In this document: piece after piece, positions 11,301 to 22,140 of the stretch | How the letters are laid out: every line of letters begins with the position of its first letter | Position numbering within the stretch: position 1 is the first letter of the stretch | Assembly: GCF_051622035.1 (NCBI RefSeq) | Contig: NC_135356.1 | Location: 13,564,079-13,628,078, forward strand | Length of the DNA: 64,000 nucleotides | Direction of reading: 5' to 3' | Source of the DNA: Arctopsyche grandis | Lineage: Eukaryota > Arthropoda > Insecta > Trichoptera > Hydropsychidae | Translations under genes and position numbers: made by a program | Notes under the pieces: model-generated | Databases searched by the model: none | What the model was told of the DNA's origin: nothing | What the model saw: the letters and a program-made list of their open reading frames with translations, nothing else

Positions 11301-14300
11301 TTCATCTACATAAGTTCAGTGTATCGTATAGATTTTTTTTTTAAATCTTACCGGAAACCCTTTCAAAGTCACTCATAGGTATCGTATCTTCAGAAGACTC
11401 TTCAGGAACTTCAATGCTTCTTCCTAATTTAAGAGGACCGCGATTAGGACGAGCTGATGCTTGAAAGTTCACCGTCATCTGTTCGTGTTGAGAAAATCAT
11501 TCAATTAAAGCCAAAAAAATAGTAACTATCACCACTAGTAATCACTACAACATACCTCCAACATGGAGCGATCACCACAGCTCGGAAAAACCATTCCGGC
11601 TGTGGTTCCTGACGGTCTCCTGGGTCGATCTTGAGTACTTTGATGGGACCACGCCGCGTGCATCGTCGAGATTTTATTTTTATCCGAATCCTATGTTTAA
11701 AAAACGAAATCATCATTATTTACTTTAATATAAATGCTATACAATATGCTACAACCCTCTTCATTACATTATGTACATATTTATCAACATCCTTGTCCCA
11801 AGAACTAGTCTGTACTTCAAATTATATTCATCCATTCAAATCTACACCGTATTCTTATTTGCAATTAAGTTTTTCTACATTCTCTTGGGTATTCCCTCCC
11901 TCTTCTACTTTCCATCTAATATTTTAGCCATAAACCTACTCCAAACTCCACTAGTTGCTGACAGCTTAGCAAACATGCTTTATTATTTTTGAAGTTTAAT
12001 AAATATTCATAGAACTTAAGCTTGAGTATGCATCGTATTAAATCGCATTTACACTGACATTTGTACATATAAGTTCATAAGAAGAAAAATCTGAGTAATA
12101 ATAGCTCGTACGCCATTAGCTGTTTATATTATATGTATGTAGTTATGTACTTATATATTGTTCCCAAATTCAGTTAATTTATTTTATATAATAAGATGCT
12201 GCGTATATTATTAATGTTAGTTAGTTAGTTATTAAAACACAATTATTCTTTTATCCGTTTTACCTTCACCCGCCAGACAAAAGATTACTTTGTAATTTGA
12301 TAAAGGTCGAGTCACCCGACACGTGATTGATTATAAGTACTATACCTGTTTTTCCTTTTCGCCTTGAACTTTCTCTATTTGCCTCTGATACAATAAACCC
12401 CTGTCCAACTCCTTGTCCTTTATGTACTGTTGGGCTTGATCGACTTTCGCCTGAAATAATAATCGCCAAGCATGTTTTTTAAATTAGCGTGAAACGTTAC
12501 GGTTTTACCAATTTTAGAAATCGTCAAAATTTTAATGAATTTTCAACGGATCATCGGCACACGCTGTCATACTTAAAACCTTGAAATTACATAATTCAAC
12601 AGCTCTTTTGTCTTTTCCGTTTTTGTTATACGAAACTCTTAAAATGATTTTTCTCAATTTTTCCACCATTTTCCGCAGCGAAACGAATTAAATTTTTCCG
12701 TGCTGCAACAATTGTCAGTATTTTTTTGCGTTTCATTTCAAATCTACACACACATATAATAATATACATATGGATAATGGTTTTCAACATACATATTATA
12801 ATATAAACAAATTCGGGTTTATAAGCAACTACAATTGGTATAATTGGCGAGGAAAGCGCATTGCGGTTTATCTGGGATAGGTTTTCCTGGAATATATACA
12901 TATGTATGTATATGAAAAAAAAAATTAAGCCCCCAATGTTACGCGGTGGTTGCGTTAAAGCTAACCCTCGAGAGGTTCTTGGATTCAAGCCCTGGATTGA
13001 CCTCGATTGAAGAGAATTTATGCAGTGCTGCTAGTTAAACTTTATGTTTGTGAATCCAAGTCCATCGTTTACTATCAGAATTTGCCAATTAATCTGATTT
13101 CATTGTTGAAACAGTTCCTTGTCAAATTAAAAAAAAACATCCTAATTACTACGTGTCAACTATTTGAATATGATTTCAAACTTATAATCTATAAATTTAT
13201 ATGAGTACATTTTTTATGACTTTATATGGTTTTATTCATTTTTAAAATAATACAACCATATAATTATAGCGCATATAGCAAATTAGCATGAGTCCCCATC
13301 CTCGTCGAACTTCACTAATGTGTATATGCAACTTACGATTGAAATAAAGAGTTTCAGCAATTATATAAAATTTTGCAAATCTGTGGAAAAAATCAATGAA
13401 AGGTATGACGCACTAAGTCGACAAACATTAAAGCAGTAGACATGTTTGGTAACACCAGAGCTTACGAGTTACGATGGTAGATTTACATAATAAATACATA
13501 CATACATACATACATATTATATATACATACATACATACATATATGCACAGTGGCGGACTGGCCATACAAGCGAACATGCCCGATGGCATGTGGGCCCCAC
13601 TATCTTGGAAAATATGGGCCCTCAGTAAAATTAAATAACTTTTTAACTATTTCACATGTGTAAAAATTTATAGGATATTGCACTTTGGGACCTAAAGTTT
13701 GGGTATTTCAACAAAACAAATTTCTTACGATATACACAAACAACTAATACATGCTTTAACAGACCAAGGATCGGTTAACTTTTTTTATTAGGCTCGAAAT
13801 GTAAGTTTCAATATTTGCGTGGGCCCTTTTCCTGGGCCCATTTCCAACCTCAAGTTTATGTATATACCTATGTAACAACTACCTACTGAAATAAAAATGG
13901 GAATAAACAAATTTCCGTGAATAATATAAACTGAATTGCTTAAAACAATTTTGATAGGACGATTCATCATCAACCTTCGATTTAAATTTACTTCATACTT
14001 TCAAAATAACATTTGATTATACTTCAACGATATAGTAAGATTTAAATACACAATTTTAAACAGTTTCCGAATATAAAATCTATTCCTAATCTATGTAGAC
14101 ACGTCCATGTATAAAGAAATATACGATAGGGGCCCCCTCCCCAAAATCCAGATTTTCGATTAACATTAATTGAAAATATAATGCATTGTTTTCAGGGACG
14201 TAATTTGGGGGGGGGGCATAGGGAGGCACTCGCCCCCCTAAATTAAGGAATAGTGTGAATTTAGAAAATATTATGAATTTAATGATTAATGATATACTAC

Positions 14301-17300
14301 GAATCTATGAATGATACGTTTATTTCTTATGTATGTTACTTTTGGGTAAACTAATAAAATAATCGCTGCTATATGCTTTGAAAAAAAAAATATTTTATTA
14401 TTTTGAAGCAAGTATATTTTGGTTTTTAAGTGGTATGCCTCGGGTAAAATTCTTAGAAATTTTTCATCCTATGGAGCAAATCGTTAGCAAGGTCCCCTTT
14501 ACTTTATTTTGTCTCAAAAACAGATGTATCACGTTTATTTTTCCGAAAGTTCGTATATTTTTTGTTTTCAGGAAAGGTTTTAAATTAATATTTTACTGAA
14601 TCGGTTCAATAACAAATGATTTTATTTCTCGTATTTTTATTTTATTTGCAGACGTCCATTCTCTCCCTAAACAACGAATGAGATGGATTTAAACTTCATG
14701 TGTAACGAATTCGGTCCGAAAAAGTTTTAGTTATTTAATAAAATTGCTTTCCGACCAAAACCTTATCAAATTTAGTACATAAAGAATACAAATATAAATT
14801 TTCAGCTTGATACGTTCAGGGGTGTGGATGGGTGTGGATGCGAACCGAAAATTTAAAGAATGTAGCCAAACTCCCAAAATTAGTACGCCAATATGGGAGT
14901 ATTTTTTGCGTGAAACATCGGGAGAGTTTGCAAAATGCAATTGAACGTTTTTGAAATATGAAAACATGCAATTGAACTTTTTTTTCTTATACATTTGAAA
15001 TCCCGGTGATAGCACCGGGATCCCGGGATCGGAAATTCCCAGGACCGCAATCCCGGTGCTGAAGTAACCTTCCGGGATTGGAAGCACTAATATACATATA
15101 TAAAATAATAAAAAGACACACAGAAACATACACTACAGAAACATGCACACAAAGCCACACACATTTTTCTATATTATGTAAATGTGATCAGTGGTCGATT
15201 CTGAGTTCGAATTATCGCATAATCCCAATTTATTTATTTATTTATTGTTATAATATAACGTACATTATGTGCATAGTTAAAGTATGTACATAGATAGTCG
15301 GTAGAAATTAAGTTAATTGATTTTTAGTGACACAGTTTGATGGTCGATTTTTGTTGACCATGTGAAGATTTTTGGAAAAAGATTTTCGCCTGCGGCGCTT
15401 TTTTGGCTTTTTACATAATATTTTTTTAAAAATAAGCTTATTTTTTTCATATTTTATAACTCAATAAGGTGTACAAAAAAATTAAATTTGACCAATCTTT
15501 GTCTGCCCCCCCAAGAAAAAGCTGAAATGACGTCTCTGATTGTTTTCTACCAAAAGTAAAAGCCGCTTTTATGCCGCATTCTTTTATGATGCATTCTATT
15601 TACCTAGGACAAGGGTTAAAACGAAATATACAATGTAATTTATGGATCTATTTTGCTTTTGCCATTTTTCTTGTACCTAAATTTGTTTATTCCCATTTTT
15701 TTTAAATTTTATTTATTTTTTACCCTTGATTTTTAGCGTGATGGAAAGAAGAAAATTTTGTTATATGGGGGGGGGGGGGACAAATTTTTTTAACCCTGGG
15801 TGGGCCCCCTTTGACTCCTGGCATGCACTAATTTCAGTCCCAGTCCGCCACTGTATATGCATAGGAGCCGAAAGAAAATGTGAGCCCGCGAGAAAATTTA
15901 ATTCAAGTACATGTACATGTTACACCGAATCCGTGAAATTGTCTATTACACGCATTCGGCAAGAGAATTGCCGAATGCGTGAAAAATGCAAGCATGTTGC
16001 CCAGTTCACGGATTTGGCAAATTCTTTGGCGAATTCGTGTATTCGGCAAGAATTTGTCTGCTCAAAGCATGGAGTCGGCAAATAGACAGCAGCGCTCCGG
16101 TGTTGTTTTTTAGAACTGGACAGCGTGGACAAGTGTCAAAGTGACAGCTGAATGAGGATGTTTAATTTAGTTTAATTTACATATTATTATGTATAATATG
16201 ACTACATACATATGTTTCGATCATCTCATATGACTTATACATATGTTTCGATCATCTCATATGACATATACATAAATTAATGCCATTTTTATACATTTTG
16301 ATCAATATTTTAACAGTGAAACATATGTATGTAGTCATATTATACATAATAATATTTAAATTAAACATCCTTATTCAGCTGTCACTTTGACACTTGTTTA
16401 TAATATAACACGCTGTCCAGTTCACGCATTCGGCAAAGAATTTACGGAATCCGTGAACTGGGCAACGTGCGTGCATTTTTCACGCATTCGGCAATTCTCT
16501 TGCCGAATGCTTGTAATAGACAATTTCATGGATTCGGTGTAACATACATATGGAAGTACTTGACTACTTGAATGGCGAATTTTCTCGAAGAATTCGTCAC
16601 CGCTGGGCAGCTGGAAATTTGCAGGCTCCGTTTAACCGGCCTATTACCATTTCAATATCTATGTAAATATAATATGAAACATTAAAAAGTCAAATTACTA
16701 GACTAAATTTAATTGGATTGGATAAATTATTACACTAGATTGAATTAGTATTAACACAAAAATGGGAATTTCTCAGATCAAGAAACGTAATTTATGAATT
16801 TTAGTATAAATTAAAATTAACGTAAGGTATCCATCACAAGGCAATTGACACCGTCGCCTTATAATTTTAAGAATTTATACTGATAGCAAGTGGGGGGTTC
16901 AGTTATCAATTATTTTTAAATCGAGGTTTCACTACACAATCACATATACAACTAGATTTTTTCTCGGGAATTTTGAGTGAAAATAAATTAAATATAATGT
17001 TGAATTTCGTATTAAGAATTTAATTTCCTAATACAGTCATGTCAAAATTCCCGGATTTCACCATCTCTGTATTTCGGCTCGCTGATTATTCCGCAAAAAG
17101 CGACCTCACGCACTTCACTAAAATCTCGATCACGGATCATCTGGCAACCAAAATCTCCATCAACACACACACAGCGAAATATTGCACTAACGAGAATTCG
17201 AGCGCCAGATATTGTAGTGCGCGCGATCGCAATGTGCGAAATAATTCGTTTACACTATATTTCATTTCAGCAGTCTTTGCAGTTGGAAAATTCTAAATCT

Positions 17301-20104
17301 CGATTCCTATTGGTTGAAAAGCACAGTGAACCACTAATCAGAACATCTTATCCGACCAATTGGAACCTCGTATTTTTCTCCCTGCTGCAAAAAACCATGA
17401 AACGAACTTTACATACACAACAACCAACAAAACCCAATCTAAATATCAATATTATAATACATATATAAATAAAAAAATATTCAAATCTACCGTTTAATCG
17501 GTAGCACAATTTACATACGTACATATACATGTGTAGGTATGCATACCTGAACTCTGCTATGGAAAGGTCGACATAGTATATTGCGCTCGATCGGTATGTT
17601 TGGCATGTTAGAGAAGGATTTTTAGTACACTTTTGTTAATGATCAAATGACCCGCCGATGATTGAACCAAGCAGTTAGAAAATAATTAACGGTAAAAGAA
17701 ATGGATTTAGTACAGACGTGTGACAGTCGAAGGCCCCTCGTCGAATGAAACGACACGACGATATGAATTTAACATGCAGCACTTGTCGGTCATCCCGCTT
17801 ATTACTTAACAAATCAATGTTTGGTTCGTTTTTTCTTTGACAAAGCTAAATAACGAGAGTGTCACGCGTTTCAAGTGATTAACGACCGACGTGCCACAGC
17901 TTCTCCACCTCCATATGCTCACATATATGCTCAATTTATTATTTTAGCACATAAACCATATTTTTTTAAAAATGTCACTTGTACCAGTCTGGTTTTCAGC
18001 CCGTCGTATGTCAATTCGAAATATATTTAATAAATCATATTTTTTCCAAAGTAATATCATTACAATACTCTAATATATAATTAATGGGATACATGCAGGG
18101 CTGTTTTGGTCCTCAAGACAAATGCATCTCTGGACTCCGGAGAAACGTATGCAGTTAGATACAGCGTTTCACACCGGGTAATTTCTTAGTCGCTCACATT
18201 TTCATATGTACAATTGGTCTGGTCGGTGTAGCCTAGAGCTATGTTCTGGGACATGTGTAATGAAATTAAATATTTATAATATAATACTGATTCTTCACAA
18301 GGTATAAAACTCCGACTGTTAAAATATTGATCAAAATGTATAAAAATAGCATTAATTTATGTATAAGGCATATGAGATGATCGAAACATATGTATGTAGT
18401 CATATTATACATACTAATATGTAAATTAAACATCCTTATTCAATTCTTTACACTGTAACAACTCCTATGAAATACGCCAAATTTAAATTTGAGCAAATTC
18501 TATCTGTGACGGTGGGAAAAGTTGAAAAAATTGTTAAATTTTTTAATGGGTAATGAAATTAAATATTTATAATATAATACTGATTTCTTCACAAGGTATA
18601 AAATATTGATCAAAATGTTTAAAAATAACATTAATTTATGTATAAGTCATATGAGATGATCGAAACATATGTATGTAGTCATATTATACATAATAATACG
18701 TAAATTAAACATCCTTATTCAGCTGTCACTGTGACACTTGTCCACGCTGTCCTGTTCTAAAAAACAACACCAGAGCGCTGCTGTCTATCTGCCGACTCTA
18801 CGCTTTGAGCAGACAAATTCTTGCCAGATACACGCATTCGGCAAAGAATTTGCCGAATCCGCGAACTGGGCAACGTGCTTGCATTTTTCACGCATTCGGC
18901 AATTCTCTTGCCAAATGCGTGTAATAGAGCATTTCACGGATTCGGTGTAACATATACATATATACATTAAGGCGAGATCACACAGGAAGGAACGCGGCAC
19001 ATGGTTTTTTTTAGGTACTTTTAAACGTGCGGAAAAAATGTAGCATGCCCTGCACATATTCATGGCACGCCCTGCACACACCGTCCCAAAATCACCCCCG
19101 GGAGTGTTTTCGGTAAAATTTTATCCTTGTAATAATCCACGCTTGACAGTTATCAATAGCGTTGTATCCCATATTTGAAGAAATGTAGGAGAACACCCAC
19201 ATCGGGGAGTCAAGCACACGACGTGCTGTTCTTTCCCGTTTAATTTCACCCTTTGATAAGGCTGCCAGGCGTCCCGGTATTCCGGGTTTTTCCCAGTTTC
19301 AAGCATTTCGTCCCGGCGTCCCAAAGAGACCTTTTTTTCGTTTTTCGATAGCTGCTTATTGACCTTTCATTGTTCAAAAATTTGCAGTTATGAAACTGCA
19401 AATTGCTCGAATCTCAATTTTATCATAGATCCACATCCATGGTTAAAAAAGCAAGAAAAGCGAGATTGAGAAAATCTTTTTTTTTTCAATCTTCTTTCGC
19501 AATATGTTATTAATTTCATTTAATATTAAAATAACTAAATAAACTGGAAAAAAATAAAGGAATTACTAGTTAATAAAAAGAAGGATCTTAAATTTAATTT
19601 GTTAAGATTACGCTTTTTACAACGTTTTTTTTATCATTCTTGTAATATATGTGCCTGGGGGGGGGGGGGGGGGTCAGAACATTTCTTGGGGAACGTACTC
19701 TCGCTCGCTTTCCCTGCAGCGTTCCGGTGACTAGCAGCCTCTCCAAACTCTACATTCTTCCTGACCATATGGCCAAAGTATGAAACAACTTTTTTTCTAC
19801 ATATTGACGAAAGTTTTGTCCGTCTTCAGCACCAACTACTTTTCGAAAGAATCTAGAATCCCTTTCTCTATTTTTCAGGGTCCATGTCTCGACTCCATAT
19901 AATGAAAAGGGAAGCACCAGAGATCGCACCAGACGGATTTTCGTTTTTTTTCTTAATAGAGAGGTCATTCCATATTTCTTTTGAGCAATTCTAACATTTA
20001 TAATTTTTATGAAGAAAAAAATAATGTATTATTTATTAATATACTTCATAGGCCGAGCGTGCCATACTTCATTGTTCATTTTATTTGAAGCTGATATTTA
20101 GTAG

Positions 20105-20135
<31 letters not shown>

Positions 20136-21484
20136 GTGGTTGTAAATATGAGCATTCAAGTGAGATGCACTAGGGTAGCGTTTCCCAACCTGTGGTACGC
20201 GTACCACTTGGTGGTACACGGTTGATGGTTGGTGGTACACGAAAAAAGATCAGTAATGGCGGACATGCAGGAATGAATGATTTACAATCATAAAAATAGA
20301 ATATTTTTATATCATTAATACAAATTATTTTAATTAGTCATCGTCAATTGGATTTCAAACACCTTTGATAATGAACAGCTACCAAGGAAAAGGAGAACTT
20401 GACTGAACTTTCAAATTATAGCATTTAAAAACTGAATTCGAAATAAATAAGGTTATTAATTTTTGGCTAAGTATTAGTGAAGAATATGAACAGCTTTCTA
20501 ACATAGAGCTTATTAGCGATAAATAGTTTTTATTAAAACCATTTATCAATAAAAGAAGTATGACAAAATATTAAATAAATATATTAAACTTTGAGCATAT
20601 TATAATTGTGAGTCCTCAAATAACTTTTTTCCACAATTTTTTTTCCCAAAACAGATATATGTACATATTGCGTGTATCCTGTCTTCACATTCCTTACCAT
20701 GCAAATACTATATATAATAATTACACTTGCAAAAACAAATTTCACGAAATACAATAATTTTTATATGGTGGTACAATTTAGCGCCATATACATATACTAC
20801 CAAGTGGTACGTGGGTCAAAAAAGGTTAGGAACCGCCGCACTAGGGGGTGACAGTTTATGATTTTGGTATTGAAAACATTTGGCGTGCATTTTAGTTGCA
20901 GTTAATTGCACAGTGGCTCATGACCTCTATAATAGAAAACGATTTTCTATTGTTTTTGTTATTTTTCTGTATTCTTTATTATTATACATAGATACAAAAT
21001 AGTGGCATTAGAAAACTACTCGAGCGCAAAAAAAGTTTGCGTTGATATAAATATATAATAATAAATTAATTGTGGCGATAAAATAATCATTCGACTTTCA
21101 AAAATTATAATTTCAATAATCTGACTAATTTCCGAGGTGAAAATAAGCCTAGCGAGTGCGTAATCAGATATGAATTCAATGAAACCTCAGAGTAATTATA
21201 ATTTCCCAGTGAAATTAAATACGTCGCCTGAATAAATATTCAAGCGACGCCAGGTATATTAGACAGTGCTTGCTAATCTGTATTTATGTATGACATTATT
21301 AAGCTGAAACTTAAATAAATCCGCATTGCGCATATCGATGTATGCAAACTTGCAAAGCTGGGGGTGGGGGGGGGGGGGGTTATTACCTTTTGAACCTGTG
21401 TTTGGTATTCAACTTTTTGCTGTTCAATTTCCTCTTTGCTGAATGGTGCACCCTCATCATCTCCGCCAGTACTGGACTTGGATC
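8345..21484 (-). CDS. Unrecognised multi-exon gene (at least five coding exons, both ends unresolved)
   Basis: Five minus-strand exons join in one frame with matching phases: 21484-21387, 12450-12346, 11690-11556, 11478-11352 and 8405-8345. Each has AG before it and GT after it (GTAATA, GTATAG, GTATGT, GTAAGA, GTGAGT). The first two encode a charged, Q/K/E-rich probable coiled coil (KEEIEQQKVEYQTQVQK then AKVDQAQQYIKDKELDRG). The third is a polar, probably disordered segment with DRPRRPSGTTAGMVFPS. The fourth contains PLKLGRSIEVPEESSEDTIP and the fifth DFPTVLPNLSIEKT. I do not recognise the protein. The first visible exon begins in mid-codon, so upstream exons exist. A possible acceptor at 7737 would close the frame after five codons at 7721, but this is weak. 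The 9-kb intron between exons 1 and 2 is full of transposons. Confidence 0.6.
8643..8690. repeat. Perfect 22-bp inverted repeat, 4-base loop
   Basis: Arms 8643-8664 and 8669-8690 are exact reverse complements (centre GTATGGAA-GTTA-TTCCATAC). No similar arms were seen elsewhere in the window and there is no flanking duplication. The arms are near the size of a small hairpin precursor, but the 4-base loop is short for a microRNA precursor. A snap-back duplication is a plausible origin. Confidence 0.7.
8691..9665. other. AT-rich stretch, probable intron or downstream sequence, nothing recognised
   Basis: No element ends, repeats or splice-bounded open frames were recognised here. It lies between the two leftmost recognised exons of the unrecognised minus-strand gene. 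Confidence 0.4.
9674..10668 (-). mobile_element. hAT element with 8-bp target duplication
   Basis: GTAATTAC occurs exactly at 9666-9673 and again at 10669-10676, the 8-bp duplication expected for hAT. The inner ends TAGAGACACGTATTTTGGGCAT and ATGCCCAAAAAAAATGTTTCTA are imperfect inverted repeats. The subterminal regions are crowded with 'GCATCTATT' motifs (for example 10562-10637), which could be transposase-binding repeats. An open frame of 93 codons inside (10297-10578, minus) may be a transposase remnant. Confidence 0.75.
10297..10578 (-). pseudogene. Possible hAT transposase remnant
   Basis: A 93-codon open frame in the middle of a 995-bp hAT element, with a sensible mixture of residues (NLEGSFYPFAHLLCEEIEGM, then VFPVKTKQLLLSTTVYKR). 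It contains neither the BED zinc finger nor the C-terminal dimerisation motif that would prove the family. The assignment rests on its location. Full hAT transposases are about 500-700 residues, so this is at most a fragment. Confidence 0.4.
10861..10980. mobile_element. Short fold-back MITE
   Basis: The 120-bp unit is almost wholly palindromic. CGGGTTGACA (10863-10872) pairs with TGTCAACCCG (10970-10979), and the inner blocks ACGAGT, AATTTGGTCACTYGAACGTT and their complements match across a short centre (GCCACATTACGAGT). Such small fold-back units are spread by transposases supplied in trans. The parent family is unknown. Confidence 0.65.
12945..13206 (+). mobile_element. tRNA-derived SINE, copy B
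   Basis: Reads GTGGTTGCGTTAAAGCTAACC, then a B-box-like GGATTCAAGCCC, then the family body (TGCAGTGCTGCTAGTTAAACTT, TTTGCCAATTAATCTGATTTCATTGTTGAAACAGTTCC) and the family tail. The first bases of the tRNA-like head are lost. It lies in the large intron of the minus-strand gene. Confidence 0.65.
13548..15853. mobile_element. hAT element hosting a second hAT element
   Basis: TATATGCA is duplicated exactly at 13540-13547 and 15854-15861, and the ends are CAGTGGCGGACTGG (13548-13561) and its inverse CCAGTCCGCCACTG (15840-15853). This is a textbook hAT insertion. The interior, rich in GGGCCC motifs near both ends, is split by a second element at 14193-15538. No transposase frame survives, so it is a non-autonomous or decayed copy. 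Confidence 0.85.
14193..15538. mobile_element. Nested hAT element
   Basis: ATTGTTTT is duplicated exactly at 14185-14192 and 15539-15546. The ends are CAGGGACGTAATTT (left) and, read inversely, CAGAGACGTCATTT (right), each followed by G-rich runs. A related end pair, CAGGGGCGTCATTT, occurs at 60998 and 61322. Its position inside another hAT element dates it as the later insertion. No intact coding frame. Confidence 0.85.
15919..16545. mobile_element. Long fold-back element (family F), palindromic copy
   Basis: The left end GTTACACCGAATCCGTGAAATT (15919 onward) and the right end AATTTCATGGATTCGGTGTAAC (to 16545) are inverted repeats extending more than 200 bases inward. Each arm carries internal ACGCATTCGGCAA / TTGCCGAATGCGT stems, then a shared block from GACAAGTGTCAAAGTGACAGCTGAAT to GATCAATATTTT. 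The right arm lacks the block with CAGACAAATTCTTGCC, so it is internally deleted. The open frames here are by-products. Confidence 0.75.
16546..18252. other. Intron sequence with a short dispersed repeat
   Basis: Mostly unremarkable A/T-rich sequence. Positions 17275-17420 (CAGTCTTTGCAGTTGGAAAATTCTAAA, CGATTCCTATTGGTTGAAA, TTTTTCTCCCTGCTG) match 51237-51350 in the same order, so they are copies of an unnamed repeat. No exon was recognised. Confidence 0.4.
18253..18950. mobile_element. Fold-back family F, second locus with an internal duplication
   Basis: The right-arm sequence of the 15919-16545 element occurs here twice in tandem. A partial copy is at 18253-18440 (GTAATGAAATTAAATATTTATAATATAATACTG to AAACATCCTTATTCA). 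A full arm is at 18541-18950, running through CAGCTGTCACTGTGACACTTG and ending GGATTCGGTGTAAC. This copy keeps the CAGACAAATTCTTGCCAGATAC block that the right arm at 16 kb lacks. The opposite arm is missing. Confidence 0.7.
18966..19205. repeat. Dispersed repeat family A, copy 2
   Basis: Contains ACGCGGCACATGGTTTTTT, GGGAGTGTTTTCGGTAAAATTTTATCCTTGTA and CCCATATTTGAAGAAATGTAGGAGAA, matching the copy at 21835-22140 in order. It abuts fold-back family F directly, which may be chance or an old nested insertion. Confidence 0.5.
19680..19968 (-). pseudogene. RTE-like LINE reverse transcriptase fragment
   Basis: The minus strand encodes KTKIRLVRSLVLPFSLYGVE then TWTLKNRERDSRFFRKVVGA. The '..R.L..P..LYG.E.WTL' pattern is the conserved region after the catalytic motifs of non-LTR reverse transcriptases of the RTE/BovB type. 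The catalytic YADD motif is not in the fragment and the frame decays quickly. A second relic of the same region lies at 28775-29205. Confidence 0.6.
20106..20132. repeat. (CT)n microsatellite
   Basis: An uninterrupted run of about 13 CT dinucleotides between unique A/T-rich sequence. Confidence 0.9.
20176..20838. mobile_element. hAT MITE with 8-bp target duplication
   Basis: CACTAGGG is duplicated exactly at 20168-20175 and 20839-20846. The ends TAGCGTTTCCCAACC and GGTTAGGAACCGCCG are inverted at 11 of 15 positions. The next blocks (GTGGTACGCGTACCACTTGGTGGTACAC on the left, TACTACCAAGTGGTACGTGGG on the right) extend the symmetry. It is 663 bp long with no transposase frame. The 'GTTTCCCAACCTGTGGTACGCG' start is a familiar type of hAT end. 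Confidence 0.85.
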
Positions 21485-21834
21485 CTGAAATCATGACGTT
21501 TCATCAAAACATCCGGTGTAAAAATGTCAGAGATGCAAACGAAAAATGAAGATCTATCATCATATCCGAGAAAAATACGTTGGAAATACATTCAAATACA
21601 AAATAACAGCCACGATTCTTAATATATGCATAATATAATAGTATATTGTTACTATGTTTTGTGTGGACAAAGTCAACGTTGAAACAGTGGCGTAACTAAA
21701 AGTTTTGCAAAAATGAACTCTACCCGATTATAAAGTATATAATTTTCTCATTAATGTATACATAGGTACTCTTTTCTTTCCATAAAAAGTGTGTCATTTT
21801 ACAAATGGATTAAGTATTAGTAGGGGATGATGGA

Positions 21835-22140
21835 AACACACGGACTGGTACGCGGCACGTTCTTTTTTTAAGATAGTTGCAAAAGCAAAAGAACGTTAGC
21901 GCAACTAATCTATGTCATCGCGATCATTTGCTAAACTCATTCCCTGGAGTGTTTTCGGTGATATTTTATCCTTGTATTGACATAAGTGACATAAAATGAT
22001 CGACAACGGTGAGTCCCCATATTTGAAGAAATGTAGGAAAAATTTGTTGAAATAATAAGACCGTACGAATTAAAAACGACACGAAAACACGCCTATCACA
22101 TTTGGGGTCTATCTAGGCGTGTCGGTCCGTACTAACCTGA
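21835..22140. repeat. Dispersed repeat family A, copy 3 (longest)
   Basis: Runs from ACACGGACTGGTACGCGGCACG through GGAGTGTTTTCGGTGATATTTTATCC and CCATATTTGAAGAAATGTAGG to GGGTCTATCTAGGCGTGTCGG. Compared with the copies at 7338, 18966 and 50395 it spans both the left and right blocks of the family. No inverted ends or target duplication were identified. Confidence 0.55.

Noticed and set aside
13497..13545. Tandem TACA repeats considered as a CRISPR-like or direct-repeat array
   Set aside because: Simple (TACA)n microsatellite without spacers; the organism is a eukaryote.
15726..16132. Overlapping frames of 119 and 70 codons on opposite strands
   Set aside because: They lie over a hAT end and a fold-back arm; the same peptides recur at 18738-19081 only because the mobile repeat recurs.
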